Part shown: in pieces, positions 1 through 12,292 of the stretch
How the letters are laid out: each line of letters opens with the position of its first letter
Position numbering within the stretch: the first letter of the stretch is position 1
Assembly: GCF_958295425.1 (NCBI RefSeq)
Contig: NC_081149.1
Coordinates: 8,995,654 to 9,059,653 of the forward strand
DNA length: 64,000 nt
From: Solea solea
Taxonomy: Eukaryota > Chordata > Actinopteri > Pleuronectiformes > Soleidae
Direction: 5' to 3'
Position numbers and translations under genes: made by a program
Notes under the pieces: generated by a model
Told to the model about the DNA's origin: nothing
The model's database searches: none
What the model saw: the letters and a program-made list of their open reading frames with translations, nothing else

Positions 1-1270
1 ATTTTGCTACAATTTCTTGTGTTTTTTTAATGAATTATTTTATTTCTTCACCCCCATCTTGTGTTTGTACTTAAAAATGGTATTACTAATAGAGGAGATG
101 GTGAAAAAAAAAAACCCTCGGTGTTGCTACTACTGTGAAAGAACCATTATTATGCCTGAAGGCTTCATGTGGAGCCTTGCTGCTTTGACACAAGATAAAA
201 AGGCTTTAATTTTCCTCCGTGTCATGTTTCCATGCCGACAGGAACAGTAGCAAAGTGAGCGCATTCAGAAACAACACGCTCTGAATCATTTCAACAGGTG
301 GGAGTACTTTATTTTCGTGCTTATGCTGCTCCACTTCGTTGTCCCAAGTGACTTTAGAGTAGCAGTGAAGCTAAAACCACCGTGACGGATCAATAAGGGA
401 ATCTGTGTGTTGATTTGTGTGCCGTTTTACTATCTTCCTTTTGCCATTGTATCTTTTTTATATGTATATATATATAATGAACCTACTTTCTCTCTGTCGT
501 ATGAATATGATGAGATTTTTACATGAATGTGTGGATGTTCAAAAATCCTGGCATCAAAAATAGCGGGAAAAACAAAGGTGACTTTGTAAATAGGCCGCCG
601 AGTCATTCCTATAGCGAGTTTAGCAAAAATTGTTATGTCAAACAAAAAGATGTTTTATGAATCACCTGTAATGGCGACGATGGGTACAAAGTTGTATAGA
701 AAAACAATGCATGTATAGTTTCAAGCAATCGCACGGTGCAGTTGAAAAAAAAAACAAGAAAAGAAACCCTTTGTTGTCTACGTGTTTTCTCAAAAAAAAT
801 GAGAACGAGACAGAAGAAGGGAAGCTGTTCTATGGAAGGAAGATGTGTTTTATTTCTGGTTATCTGTGACACAGGCATGTTTCAGTCTTACTGTGATGTT
901 TTGTGATGATGGTGATGATGATGATGATGATAGTGACCGAGAGTGCTGAATGTCTCGAGGGTTTGGAAGCTTGAACGCACCCCAACCAGAGAAGTCACCT
1001 TTCCACAGAGTGATTCTCCCATTTGTAGAGTAGTGTGACATAAGAACTAAAAACACAGAAAACAGATCTATTATATGATGATATATAAATTTAAAAAGCC
1101 TACTGATACTGAAGATACTAATTTATTAGTGTGGGTGCCATGATATTCTGTGAGAAATGTGTGTGTTTTTCCTGTGAGAAGACAGCGGGCAGTCGAACCT
1201 GCCTTCTTTTGTACATAACTTGCTGTGATTGTGTGTCTAATAAAGTGCAGCTCTCTTGTACATTTGTGGT
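1..1270 (+). other. Probable 3' UTR end of an upstream + strand gene
   Basis: There is no convincing coding exon here. A canonical AATAAA lies at 1239-1244 and is followed by GT-rich sequence (TTGTACATTTGTGGTG), as at a vertebrate cleavage site. A UGUANAUA-type Pumilio-like motif (TGTACATA) lies about 25 bases before the signal. The stretch is A/T-rich with short homopolymers and a (GAT)n-like run near 905-930. The short ORFs on both strands have no recognisable domain. I infer the tail of a gene whose coding exons lie left of the window; its identity cannot be told. Confidence 0.45.
1239..1244 (+). terminator. Polyadenylation signal AATAAA of the upstream gene
   Basis: An exact AATAAA is followed within 25-35 bases by a GT-rich element. 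It is the best candidate for the 3' end of a + strand transcript entering from the left. Confidence 0.5.
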
Positions 1271-1297
1271 GCCCGCCTCACTCTCATTGACACTTAA

Positions 1298-1345
1298 AGA
1301 TCCAGTGTGTAACATTAAAGACAATAACATAGCATGAATTGAATA
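1298..1345. repeat. End fragment of a teleost MITE (family A)
   Basis: CTTAAAGATCCAGTGTGTAA followed by an AATTGAATAT segment matches the left end of the elements at 16660 and 26875. Only the end piece is present. Confidence 0.5.
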
Positions 1346-1487
1346 TTTTCTTTTGTTTGTCAAGTTTATTTCATTCATTAAAAAAAACTACACACAAATC
1401 TTTAAAGTAAAATAATAAAAAAATGAACTATCATTTTGTAGGTTCATATAAGTATAAAATCACTTTACAAATGTTTCAGTTTTTTAG

Positions 1488-1792
1488 CCTTCCAAAATAT
1501 GACAAAAAAGTCATAGTTTAGTATGACGTCCAAAATGTCATATTTTAGTATGTTGTCCAAAATGTGACAAAAAAGTTGTCCAAAATTGCACCAAAATTTC
1601 AAAGTTTAGTATGTCGTCCAAAATCACTCAAAAAAGTCATAGTATATAGTATGTTGTCAAAAAAGTCATAGTATATAGTATGTTGTCAAAAAAGTCATAG
1701 TATATAGTATGTTGTCAAAAAAGTCATAGTATATAGTATGTTGTCAAAAAAGTCATAGTATAGTATGTAATCCAAAATGAGCCAAAAAAGTA
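1488..1792 (-). repeat. Left inverted arm of the 38-bp satellite
   Basis: The units read as the reverse complement of the main array (GTCCAAAATCACTCAAAAAA, then GTCATAGTATAGTATG). Between about 1640 and 1770 a shorter 29-bp derivative containing GTATGTTGTCAAAAAAGTC is repeated about five times with almost no differences, so this patch was homogenised recently. Orientation flips to that of the main array near 1795-1820. Confidence 0.85.
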
Positions 1793-1844
1793 AAAGTGAC
1801 AGTCTCAGTCTTTGACTGATTTTGGACGACATACTATCATAAGG

Positions 1845-2077
1845 GGGCCACACGGTGGTGTAGTGGTTAGCACATTTAATTTACCTCTAAATTGACCATA
1901 GGAGTGAGTGTGAGAGTGAATGGTTGTTTGTCTCTATCTATGTGTGGCCCTGCGATGGACTGGCGAACTGTCCAGGGTGTACCCCGCCTATCGCCCGATG
2001 TAGCTGATATTGGCACAGCACCCCCCGCGACCCTCTGGTGGAGGAAAAAGCGGTAGATGATGACTGATGACTGACTG
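1845..2077 (+). mobile_element. SINE-like retroposon with 12-bp target-site duplication
   Basis: The head carries a tRNA A-box-like sequence (TGGTGTAGTGGTTAGCA). A common teleost body follows (AATTGACCATAGGAGTGAG, then GCGATGGACTGGCGAACTG). The usual B-box region is missing, so this copy is internally deleted. It is flanked by the exact direct repeat ACTATCATAAGG at 1833-1844 and 2078-2089, the expected mark of retroposition into the satellite. The 3' end is a short TGAC-rich simple tail. The family assignment is from memory of teleost repeats. Confidence 0.75.
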
Positions 2078-2089
2078 ACTATCATAAGG

Positions 2090-5000
2090 CTTTTTTGTCA
2101 CATTGTGGACGACATACTATACTATGACTTTCTGTCTCATTTTGGAAGACTTACTATACTATGACTTTTTTGAGTGATTTTGTAGGACATACTATACTAT
2201 GACTTTTTTGACTGATTTTGGACAACATACTATACTATGACTTTTTTGACTGATTTTGGACGACATACTATACTATGACTTTTTTGTCTTTTTTTGGACG
2301 ACATACTATACTATGACTTTTTTGACTGATTTTGGACAACATACTATACTATGACTTTTTTGTCTCATTTTGTAGGACATACTATACTATGACTTTTTTG
2401 ACTGATTTTGGACAACATACTATACTATGACTTTTTTGACTGATTTTGGACGACATACTATACTATGACTTTTTTGTCTTTTTTTGGACGACATACTATA
2501 CTATGACTTTTTTGACTGATTTTGGACAACATACTATACTATGACTTTTTTGTCTCATTTTGTAGGACATACTATACTATGACTTTTTTGACTGATTTTG
2601 GACGACATACTATACTATGACTTTCTGTCTCATTTTGGAAGACTTACTATACTATGACTTTTTTGAGTGATTTTGTAGGACATACTATACTATGACTTTT
2701 TTGACTGATTTTGGACAACATACAATACTAGGACTTTTTTGACTGATTTTGGACGACATACTATACTATGACTTTTTTGTCTTTTTTTGGACGACATACT
2801 ATACTATGACTTTTTTGACTGATTTTGGACAACATACTATACTATGACTTTTTTGACTGATTTTGGACGACGTACTATACTATGACTTTTTTGTCTTTTT
2901 TTGGACGACATACTATACTATGACTTTTTTGACTGATTTTGGACAACATACTATACTATGACTTTTTTGTCTCATTTTGTAGGACATACTATACTATGAC
3001 TTTTTTGACTGATTTTGGACGACATACTATACTATGACTTTCTGTCTCATTTTGGAAGACTTACTATACTATGACTTTTTTGAGTGATTTTGTAGGACAT
3101 ACTATACTATGACTTTTTTGACTGATTTTGGACAACATACAATACTATGACTTTTTTGACTGATTTTGGACGACATACTATACTATGACTTTTTTGACTG
3201 ATTTTGGACGACATACTATACTATGACTTTCTGTCTCATTTTGGAAGACTTACTATACTATGACTTTTTTGAGTGATTTTGTAGGACATACTATACTATG
3301 ACTTTTTTGTCTTTTTTTGGACGACATACTATACTATGATGTTTTTGAGTGATTTTGGACGACACACTATACTATGACTTATTTGACTAATTATGGACGA
3401 CATACTATACTATGACTTTTTTGTCTTTTTGTTGGACGACACACTATACTATGACTTTTTTGAGTGATTTCGGACGACGCGCTACAATATGACTTTTTTG
3501 ACTGATTTTGGACGACGTACTATACTATGACTTTTTTGACTGATTTTGGACGACATACTTTACTATGACTTTCTGTCTCATTTTGGAAGACTTACTATAC
3601 TATGACTTTTTTGAGTGATTTTGTAGGACATACTATACTATGACTTTTTTGACTGATTTTGGACAACATACAATACTATGACTTTTTTGACTGATTTTGG
3701 ACGACATACTGTACTATGACTTTTTTGTCTTTTTTTGGACGACATACTATACTATGACTTTTTGACAGATTTTGGACAACATACTATACTATGACTTTTT
3801 TGTCTCATTTTGGATGACATACTATACTATGACTTTTTTGTCTATTTTTGGACGACATACTATACTATGACTTTTTTGACTGATTCTGGACGACATACCA
3901 TACTATGACTTTTTTGAGTGATTTTGTAGGACATACTATACTATGACTTTTTTGACTGATTTTGGACAACATACTATACTATGACTTTTTTGTCTCATTT
4001 TGGACGACATACTATACTATGACTTTTTTGTCTTTTTTTGGACAACATACTATACTAAGACTTTTTTAACTGATTTTGGACGACAAACTGTACTATGACT
4101 TTTTTGAGTGATTTTGGACGACATACTATACTATGACTTTTTTGTCTTTTTTGTACGACATACTATACTATGACTTTTGTGAGTGACTTTGGACGACATA
4201 CTATACTATGACTTTTTTGACTGATTTTAGAAGACATACTATACTATGACTTTTTTGAGTTATTTTGGATGACATACTATACTATGACTTTTTTGAGTGA
4301 TTTTGGACGACATACAATACTATGACTTTTTTGACTGATTTTGGACGACATACTGTACTATGACTTTTTTGTCTTTTTTTGGACGACATACTATACTATG
4401 ACTTTTTGACAGATTTTGGACAACATACTATACTATGACTTTTTTGTCTCATTTTGGATGACATACTATACTATGACTTTTTTGTCTATTTTTGGACGAC
4501 ATACTATACTATGACTTTTTTGACTGATTCTGGACGACATACCATACTATGACTTTTTTGAGTGATTTTGTAGGACATACTATACTATGACTTTTTTGAC
4601 TGATTTTGGACAACATACTATACTATGACTTTTTTGTCTCATTTTGGACAACATACTATACTATGACTTTTTTGTCTCATTTTGGACGACATACTATACT
4701 ATGACTTTTTTGTCTTTTTTTGGACAACATACTATACTAAGACTTTTTTAACTGATTTTGGACGACAAACTGTACTATGACTTTTTTGAGTGATTTTGGA
4801 CGACATACTATACTATGACTTTTTTGTCTTTTTTGTACGACATACTATACTATGACTTTTGTGAGTGACTTTGGACGACATACTATACTATGACTTTTTT
4901 GACTGATTTTAGAAGACATACTATACTATGACTTTTTTGAGTTATTTTGGATGACATACTATACTATGACTTTTTTGAGTGATTTTGGACGACATACTAT

Positions 5001-8000
5001 ACTATGACTTTTTTGTCTATTTTTGGACGACATACTATACTATGACTTTTTTGACTGAATTTGGACGACATACTATACTATGACTTTTTTGAGTGACTTT
5101 GGACAACATACTATACTATGACTTTTTTGACTGATTTTGGACGACAAACTATACTATGACTTTTTTGAGTGACTTTGTAAGACACACTATACTATGACTT
5201 TTTTGAGTGATTTTGGACAACATACTATACTATGACTTTTTTGTCTCATTTTGGACGACAAACTATACTATGACTTTTTTGTCTATTTTTGGACGATATA
5301 CCATACTATGACTTTTTGAGTGATTTTGTAGGACAAACTATACTATGACTTTTTTGTGTGATTTTGGATAACATACTATACTATGACTTTTTGTGTTATT
5401 TTGGACAACATACTATACTATGACTTTCTGTCTCATTTTGGACAACATACTATACTATGACTTTCTGTCTCATTTTGGAAGACTTACTTTACTATGACTT
5501 TTTTGTCTACTTTTGGACGACATACTATACTATGTCTTTTTTGAGTGATTTTGGAAGACTTACTATACTATGACTTTTTTGTCTATTTTCGGACGACATA
5601 CTATACTATGTCTTTTTTGAGTGATTTTGGACGACATACTATACTATGACTTTTTTGTCTCATTTTGGACGACATACTATACTATGACTTTTTTGTCTCA
5701 TTTTAGACGACATACTATACTATTACTATTTTAGGTGATTTTGTACAATATACTATAGTATGACTTTTTTTGTCCCATTTTGGACGACATACTGTACTAT
5801 GACTTTTTTGAATTTTTTTGGACTACATACTATACAATGACGTTTTTGAGTGATTTTGGACGACACACTATACTATGACTTATTTGACTAATTATGGACG
5901 ACATACTATACTATGACTTTTTTGTCTTTTTGTTTGACGACACAATATACTATGACTTTTTTGAGTGATTTTGGACGACGCGCTATAATATGACTTTTTT
6001 GACTGATTTTGGACGACATACTATACTATGACTTTTTTGACTGATTTGGACGACATACTATACTATGACTTTCTCTCTCATTTTGGAAGACTTACTATAC
6101 TATGACTTTTTTGAGTGATTTTGTAGGACATACTATACTATGACTTTTTTGACTGATTTTGGACAACATAAAATACTATGACTTTTTTGACTGATTTTGG
6201 ACGACATACTATACTATGACTTTTTGTCTTTTTTTGGACGACATACTATACTATGACTTTTTTGACTGATTTTGGACAACATACTATACTATGACTTTTT
6301 TGACTGATTTTGGACGACGTACTATACTATGACTTTTTTGTCTCATTTTGGACGACATACTATACTATGACTTTTTTGTCTATTTTTGGACGACATACCA
6401 TACTATGACTTTTTGAGTGATTTTGTAGGACATACTATACTATGACTTTTTTGTGTGATTTTGGAAAACATACTATACTATGACTTTTTGTGTTATTTTG
6501 GACAACATACTATACTATGACTTTCTGTCTCATTTTGGACAACATACTATACTATGACTTTCTGTCTCATTTTGGAAGACTTACTATACTATGACTTTTT
6601 TGTCTACTTTTGGACGACATACTATACTATGTCTTTTTTGAGTGATTTTGGAAGACTTACTATACTATGACTTTTTTGTCTATTTTCGGACGACATACTA
6701 TACTATGTCTTTTTTGAGTGATTTTGGACGACATACTATACTATGACTTTTTTGTCTCATTTTGGACGACATACTATACTATGACTTTTTTGTCTCATTT
6801 TAGACGACATACTATACTATTACTATTTTAGGTGATTTTGTACAATATACTATAGTATGACTTTTTTTGTCCCATTTTGGACGACATACTATACAATGAC
6901 GTTTTTGAGTGATTTTGGACGACACACTATACTATGACTTATTTGACTAATTATGGACGACATACTATACTATGACTTTTTTGTCTTTTTGTTGGACGAC
7001 ACAATATACTATGACTTTTTTGTCTTTTTGTTGGACGACACAATATACTATGACTTTTTTGAGTGATTTTGGACGACATACTATACTATGACTTTTTTGA
7101 CTGATTTTGGACGACATACTATACTATGACTTTTTTGACTGATTTTGGACGACATACTATACTATGACTTTTTTGACTGATTTTGGACGACATACTGTAC
7201 TATGACTTTTTTGTCTTTTTTTGGACGACATACTATACTATGACTTTTGTGAGTGACTTTGGACGACATACTATACTATGACTTTTTTGACTGATTTTGG
7301 ACGACATACTATACTATGACTTTTTTGACTGATTTTGGACGACATACTATACTATGACTTTTTTGACTGATTTTGGACGACATACTGTACTATGACTTTT
7401 TTGTCTTTTTTTGGACGACATACTATACTATGAATTTTGTGAGTGACTTTGGACGACATACTATACTATGACTTTTTCGACTGATTTTAGACGACATACT
7501 ATACTATGACTTTTTTGAGTTATTTTGGATGACATACTATACTATGACTTTTTTGACTGAATTTGGACGACATACTATACTATGACTTTTTTGAGTGACT
7601 TTGTAAGACACACTATACTATGACTTTTTTGACTGATTTTGGACAACATACAATACTATGACTTTTTTGACTGATTTTGGACGACATACTATACTATGAC
7701 TTTTTTGTCTTTTTTTGGACGACATACTATACTATGACTTTTTTGACTGATTTTGGACAACATACTATACTATGACTTTTTTGACTGATTTGGACGACAT
7801 ACTATACTATGACTTTCTCTCTCATTTTGGAAGACTTACTATACTATGACTTTTTTGAGTGATTTTGTAGGACATACTATACTATGACTTTTTTGACTGA
7901 TTTTGGACAACATAAAATACTATGACTTTTTTGACTGATTTTGGACGACATACTATACTATGACTTTTTGTCTTTTTTTGGACGACATACTATACTATGA

Positions 8001-9630
8001 CTTTTTTGACTGATTTTGGACAACATACTATACTATGACTTTTTTGACTGATTTTGGACGACGTACTATACTATGACTTTTTTGTCTCATTTTGGACGAC
8101 ATACTATACTATGACTTTTTTGTCTATTTTTGGACGACATACCATACTATGACTTTTTGAGTGATTTTGTAGGACATACTATACTATGACTTTTTTGTGT
8201 GATTTTGGATAACATACTATACTATGACTTTTTGTGTTATTTTGGACAACATACTATACTATGACTTTCTGTCTCATTTTGGACAACATACTATACTATG
8301 ACTTTCTGTCTCATTTTGGAAGACTTACTATACTATGACTTTTTTGTCTACTTTTGGACGACATACTATACTATGTCTTTTTTGAGTGATTTTGGAAGAC
8401 TTACTATACTATGACTTTTTTGTCTATTTTCGGACGACATACTATACTATGTCTTTTTTGAGTGATTTTGGACGACATACTATACTATGACTTTTTTGTC
8501 TCATTTTGGACGACATACTATACTATGACTTTTTTGTCTCATTTTAGACGACATACTATACTATTACTATTTTAGGTGATTTTGTACAATATACTATAGT
8601 ATGACTTTTTTTGTCCCATTTTGGACGACATACTATACAATGACGTTTTTGAGTGATTTTGGACGACACACTATACTATGACTTATTTGACTAATTATGG
8701 ACGACATACTATACTATGACTTTTTTGTCTTTTTGTTGGACGACACAATATACTATGACTTTTTTGTCTTTTTGTTGGACGACACAATATACTATGACTT
8801 TTTTGAGTGATTTTGGACGACATACTATACTATGACTTTTTTGACTGATTTTGGACGACATACTATACTATGACTTTTTTGACTGATTTTGGACGACATA
8901 CTATACTATGACTTTTTTGACTGATTTTGGACGACATACTGTACTATGACTTTTTTGTCTTTTTTTGGACGACATACTATACTATGACTTTTGTGAGTGA
9001 CTTTGGACGACATACTATACTATGACTTTTTTGACTGATTTTGGACGACATACTATACTATGACTTTTTTGACTGATTTTGGACGACATACTATACTATG
9101 ACTTTTTTGACTGATTTTGGACGACATACTGTACTATGACTTTTTTGTCTTTTTTTGGACGACATACTATACTATGAATTTTGTGAGTGACTTTGGACGA
9201 CATACTATACTATGACTTTTTCGACTGATTTTAGACGACATACTATACTATGACTTTTTTGAGTTATTTTGGATGACATACTATACTATGACTTTTTTGA
9301 CTGAATTTGGACGACATACTATACTATGACTTTTTTGAGTGACTTTGTAAGACACACTATACTATGACTTTTTTGACTGATTTTGGACAACATACAATAC
9401 TATGACTTTTTTGACTGATTTTGGACGACATACTATACTATGACTTTTTTGTCTTTTTTTGGACGACATACTATACTATGACTTTTTTGACTGATTTTGG
9501 ACAACATACTATACTATGACTTTTTTGACTGATTTTGGACGACGTACTATACTATGACTTTTTTGTCTTTTTTTGGACGACATACTATACTATAACTTTT
9601 TTGACTGATTTTGGACGACATACTATACTA
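2090..9630 (+). repeat. Main tandem satellite array, about 38-bp units
   Basis: Roughly 200 head-to-tail units begin GACATACTATACTATGACTT and continue with T-rich sequence ending TTTTGGAC. Several monomer types alternate: TTTTTTGACTGATTTTGGAC, TTTTTTGTCTCATTTTGGAC, TTTTTTGTCTTTTTTTGGAC, TTTTTTGAGTGATTTTGTAG, and a variant with CTTTCTGTCTCATTTTGGAAGACT. Blocks of many monomers are themselves duplicated, which is higher-order structure. There is no long ORF on either strand and no unique spacers, so this is not a CRISPR array. It is intergenic, between two convergent 3' ends. Confidence 0.95.
6015..9535 (+). repeat. 1744-bp higher-order tandem duplication inside the satellite
   Basis: Rare private variants recur at a fixed offset of 1744 bases. 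A deleted-T monomer with CTGATTTGGACGAC is at 6041 and 7785. CTTTCTCTCTCATTTTGGAA follows each of these. TTGTAAGACACAC is at 7601 and 9345. The copies span about 6015-7758 and 7759-9535. An earlier 644-bp duplication is marked by TTTGACAGAT at 3761 and 4405. Offsets were counted by hand from the sequence. Confidence 0.8.
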
Positions 9631-9762
9631 TGACCTGCGATGGACTGGCGAACTGTCCAGGGTGTACCCCGCCTATCGCCCGATGTAGCTGAGATTGGCA
9701 CAGCACCCCCTGCGACCCTCTGGTGGAGGATAAAGCGGTAGATGATGACTGACTGACTGACT
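9631..9762 (+). mobile_element. 5'-truncated SINE copy inside the satellite
   Basis: This piece matches the 3' half of the element at 1845, from GCGATGGACTGGCGAACTG to the TGACTGAC tail, with only a few substitutions. It lacks the tRNA-like head. The flanks on both sides are satellite sequence (CTATACTATGAC), so a target duplication cannot be separated from the array itself. It is either an independent truncated insertion or a duplicated and trimmed copy of the first element. Confidence 0.75.
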
Positions 9763-9921
9763 ATACTATGACTTTTTTGTCTCATTTTGGAAGACTTACT
9801 ATACTATGACTTTTTTGAGTGATTTTGTAGGACATACTATACTATGACTTTTTTGACTGATTTTGGACGACATACTATACTATGACTTTTTTGACTGATT
9901 TTGGACGACATACTGTACTAT
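9763..9921 (+). repeat. Distal part of the forward satellite array
   Basis: Four to five monomers in the main orientation lie between the truncated SINE and the orientation switch near 9922. Confidence 0.85.
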
Positions 9922-10622
9922 GTAGTCTAGTATAGTATAGTATGTTGTCCAAAATCACTCAAAAAAGTCATAGTATAGTATGTCATCCAAAATCACTCAA
10001 AAAAGTCATAGTATAGTATGTCGTCCAAAAAGTCATAGTATAGTATGTCGTCCAAAATGTCATAGTATAGTACGTCGTTTAAAATCACTCAAAAAAGTCA
10101 TAGTATAGTATGTTGTCCAAAATGTCATAGTATAGTATGTCGTCCAAAATGTCATAGTATAGTATGTCATCCAAAATCATTAAAAAAAATGTCATAGTAT
10201 AGTATGTCGTCCAAAAAGTCATAGTATAGTATGTCGTCCAAAATGTCATAGTGTAGTACGTCGTTTAAAATCACTCAAAAAAGTCATAGTATAGTATGTC
10301 GTCCAAAATGTCATAGTATAGTATGTCGTCCAAAATCACTCAAAAAAGTCATAGTATAGTATGTCGTCCAAAATGAGACAAAAAAGCCATAGTATAGTAT
10401 GTCGTCCAAAATCACTCAAAAAAGTCATAGTATAGTATGTCGTCCAAAATCACTCAAAAAATTCATAGTATAGTATGTCCTCCAAAAAGTCATAGTATAG
10501 TATGTCGTCCAAAAAGTCATAGTATAGTACGTCGTTTAAAATCACTCAAAATGTCATATGTTATGTTATCCAAAAATAGACTAAAAATTCATTCTTCAGT
10601 ATATCGTCCAAAATTTGAGAAG
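9922..10622 (-). repeat. Right inverted arm of the satellite
   Basis: Units read GTCCAAAATCACTCAAAAAA then GTCATAGTATAGTATG, the exact reverse complement of the main monomer. The switch is abrupt at about 9913-9945. Unit length is more variable here because several units lack the middle CACTCAAAAAA segment. Confidence 0.9.
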
Positions 10623-10865
10623 AAAGTTACTAGTACTAGTTAGTATCTGGGAGTAAGAGATCAGGGTCACACTAACCCAGAGAGTGATCATGAATAAAGT
10701 AGAAATCATGGTCATTGCTGTTACAAACCTCTCAGGAGGCTGAGGACCTTTGAGTTTTCTTTTCAGGGAATGATTTTTACATAGTTTCAGGTATAAAGAG
10801 GTAAAATCTCTGATTTTGTCGATTAAATACAAATAAGAAACAAAAACAAAAAACAAAAAGAAACA

Positions 10866-11175
10866 GTGGGTTAAATAGCTTTATTTTAAAATATTGATTT
10901 ATTTTTTATTGAAGACATGAGGCATTACAGAAATATTTTGTTCATCTTTGCAAAATTTGGAAATTTGTAGCCTTGTGTTTTTTTTATTATGTAACAGTTT
11001 AAGTCTATTTACAGAACAAAAACAGTAACATGTTAGCTAAAATACACAATGCCATATTGCAAGTTTTATATCTTGATATACTGTACATACAGAACACTTT
11101 TAAGTATTTTTTGTTTGTTTTTTGTATGCATGACTATGATCCTAGGTACAAAAAAAAAATGGGACCAGAAGTGGT
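10866..11175 (-). other. fmnl1: fmnl1 3' UTR
   Basis: This is the untranslated tail downstream of the fmnl1 stop codon. A minus-strand AATAAA (plus-strand TTTATT at 10880-10885) gives a 3' UTR of about 300 bases. The 3' UTR end lies about 250 bases from the satellite. Confidence 0.65.
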
Positions 11176-11474
11176 TCAAGTGTCCTGGCGTGGTGTCGTC
11201 CGTCGACCTTCTGTCCTCCTATACGGTGTGTTTCTCAAATCTGAGGCAGAACATGAACAGACTCACTGAGATTAAAATTGTATTTGACCCAAATTTTTAA
11301 TAGCCAACATATCACAGCAGCAAACGCAACGTTACATTATCGCAGAATGACAAAGTTACCTGTGATGATGTCCTCTAGAGCGCCGTCCTTCCCTTCGCGT
11401 ACCTGTGGTTTCACCTGCCTCTTTTTCAGCTCTGCTATCAAGTCCATCTGCGGCATTTTGGGCGTCACAGGTCC
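11176..11474 (-). other. fmnl1: fmnl1 coding exons 24-25 (DAD and C-terminus)
   Basis: Exons: 11474-11360 and 11240-11176. They encode [14 protein letters not shown] followed by [20 protein letters not shown], then a basic tail ending RQDT and TGA. This is the diaphanous autoregulatory domain. The DLRN-type C-terminus resembles FMNL2/3 and one FMNL1 splice form rather than the short human FMNL1-alpha tail. Confidence 0.92.
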
Positions 11475-12257
11475 CTGGAAAAGTTTAAAAAATAAATAAT
11501 GAACAAGTTTTATATTATTATGGTTTACCCTTTCTTCAAATTTCTTCCTAAGAAAGTTTTTAAGAAAATGTTGGATGATGTGTTTTGTAAATTAAACTGA
11601 AAACGATTTTATATTACAATATCATAAATGATAATGTATTATGGTCATTTAAATACTACGAGACAGTATTATTATAGTGTAGAATTCATTAAAACCCATG
11701 TGTATGAATATTTTCTCCACAAGCATGTCAGATTATTTTTTTTACCTAAAAACAAAAAAGGAAACTACCGAAGAGTATTAGGGTCACATGTAAAAAAAAA
11801 ACATTTTGAAAGAGAGAAAAAAAATTTAATAAAACGGCAAGAATTCTGAGATTAGGTCAGAGTCAAGTCAGAATTCTGAGATTAAAGTCAGAATTTTGAG
11901 ATTAAAGTCAGAGTAAAGTCAGAATTCTGACTTTTTGACTGACTTTTCTTCAAATTCTGACTTTAATCTCAGAATTCATGCTGTTTTATTTTGTTTACTT
12001 TTTGTGTAATAATAATAATAATAATAATAAATGCAGGAAGGTTTACAGATTCCCAGCCTATTAAAAATCTCTGATACATATCTAAAATTTCGCACCTTTG
12101 GTGTCCCAGCTTTGTTGGGAGACGGCGACTGTTTTTCCTCACTCCTCTCACTCTCCATTTTCTTTTTCTGCTCAAGCTCTTGTTGTGCTCTCTGCGTTTT
12201 TAATCCAGAGGAGAAAAAACAATTAACATTCAATCAACATGGCTTGATGGATGTATG

Positions 12258-12292
<35 letters not shown>

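Noticed and set aside
2090..9921. Possible CRISPR-like array of regular repeats
   Set aside because: Units are contiguous ~38-bp monomers without unique spacers, in a vertebrate genome with no cas genes. It is a satellite.
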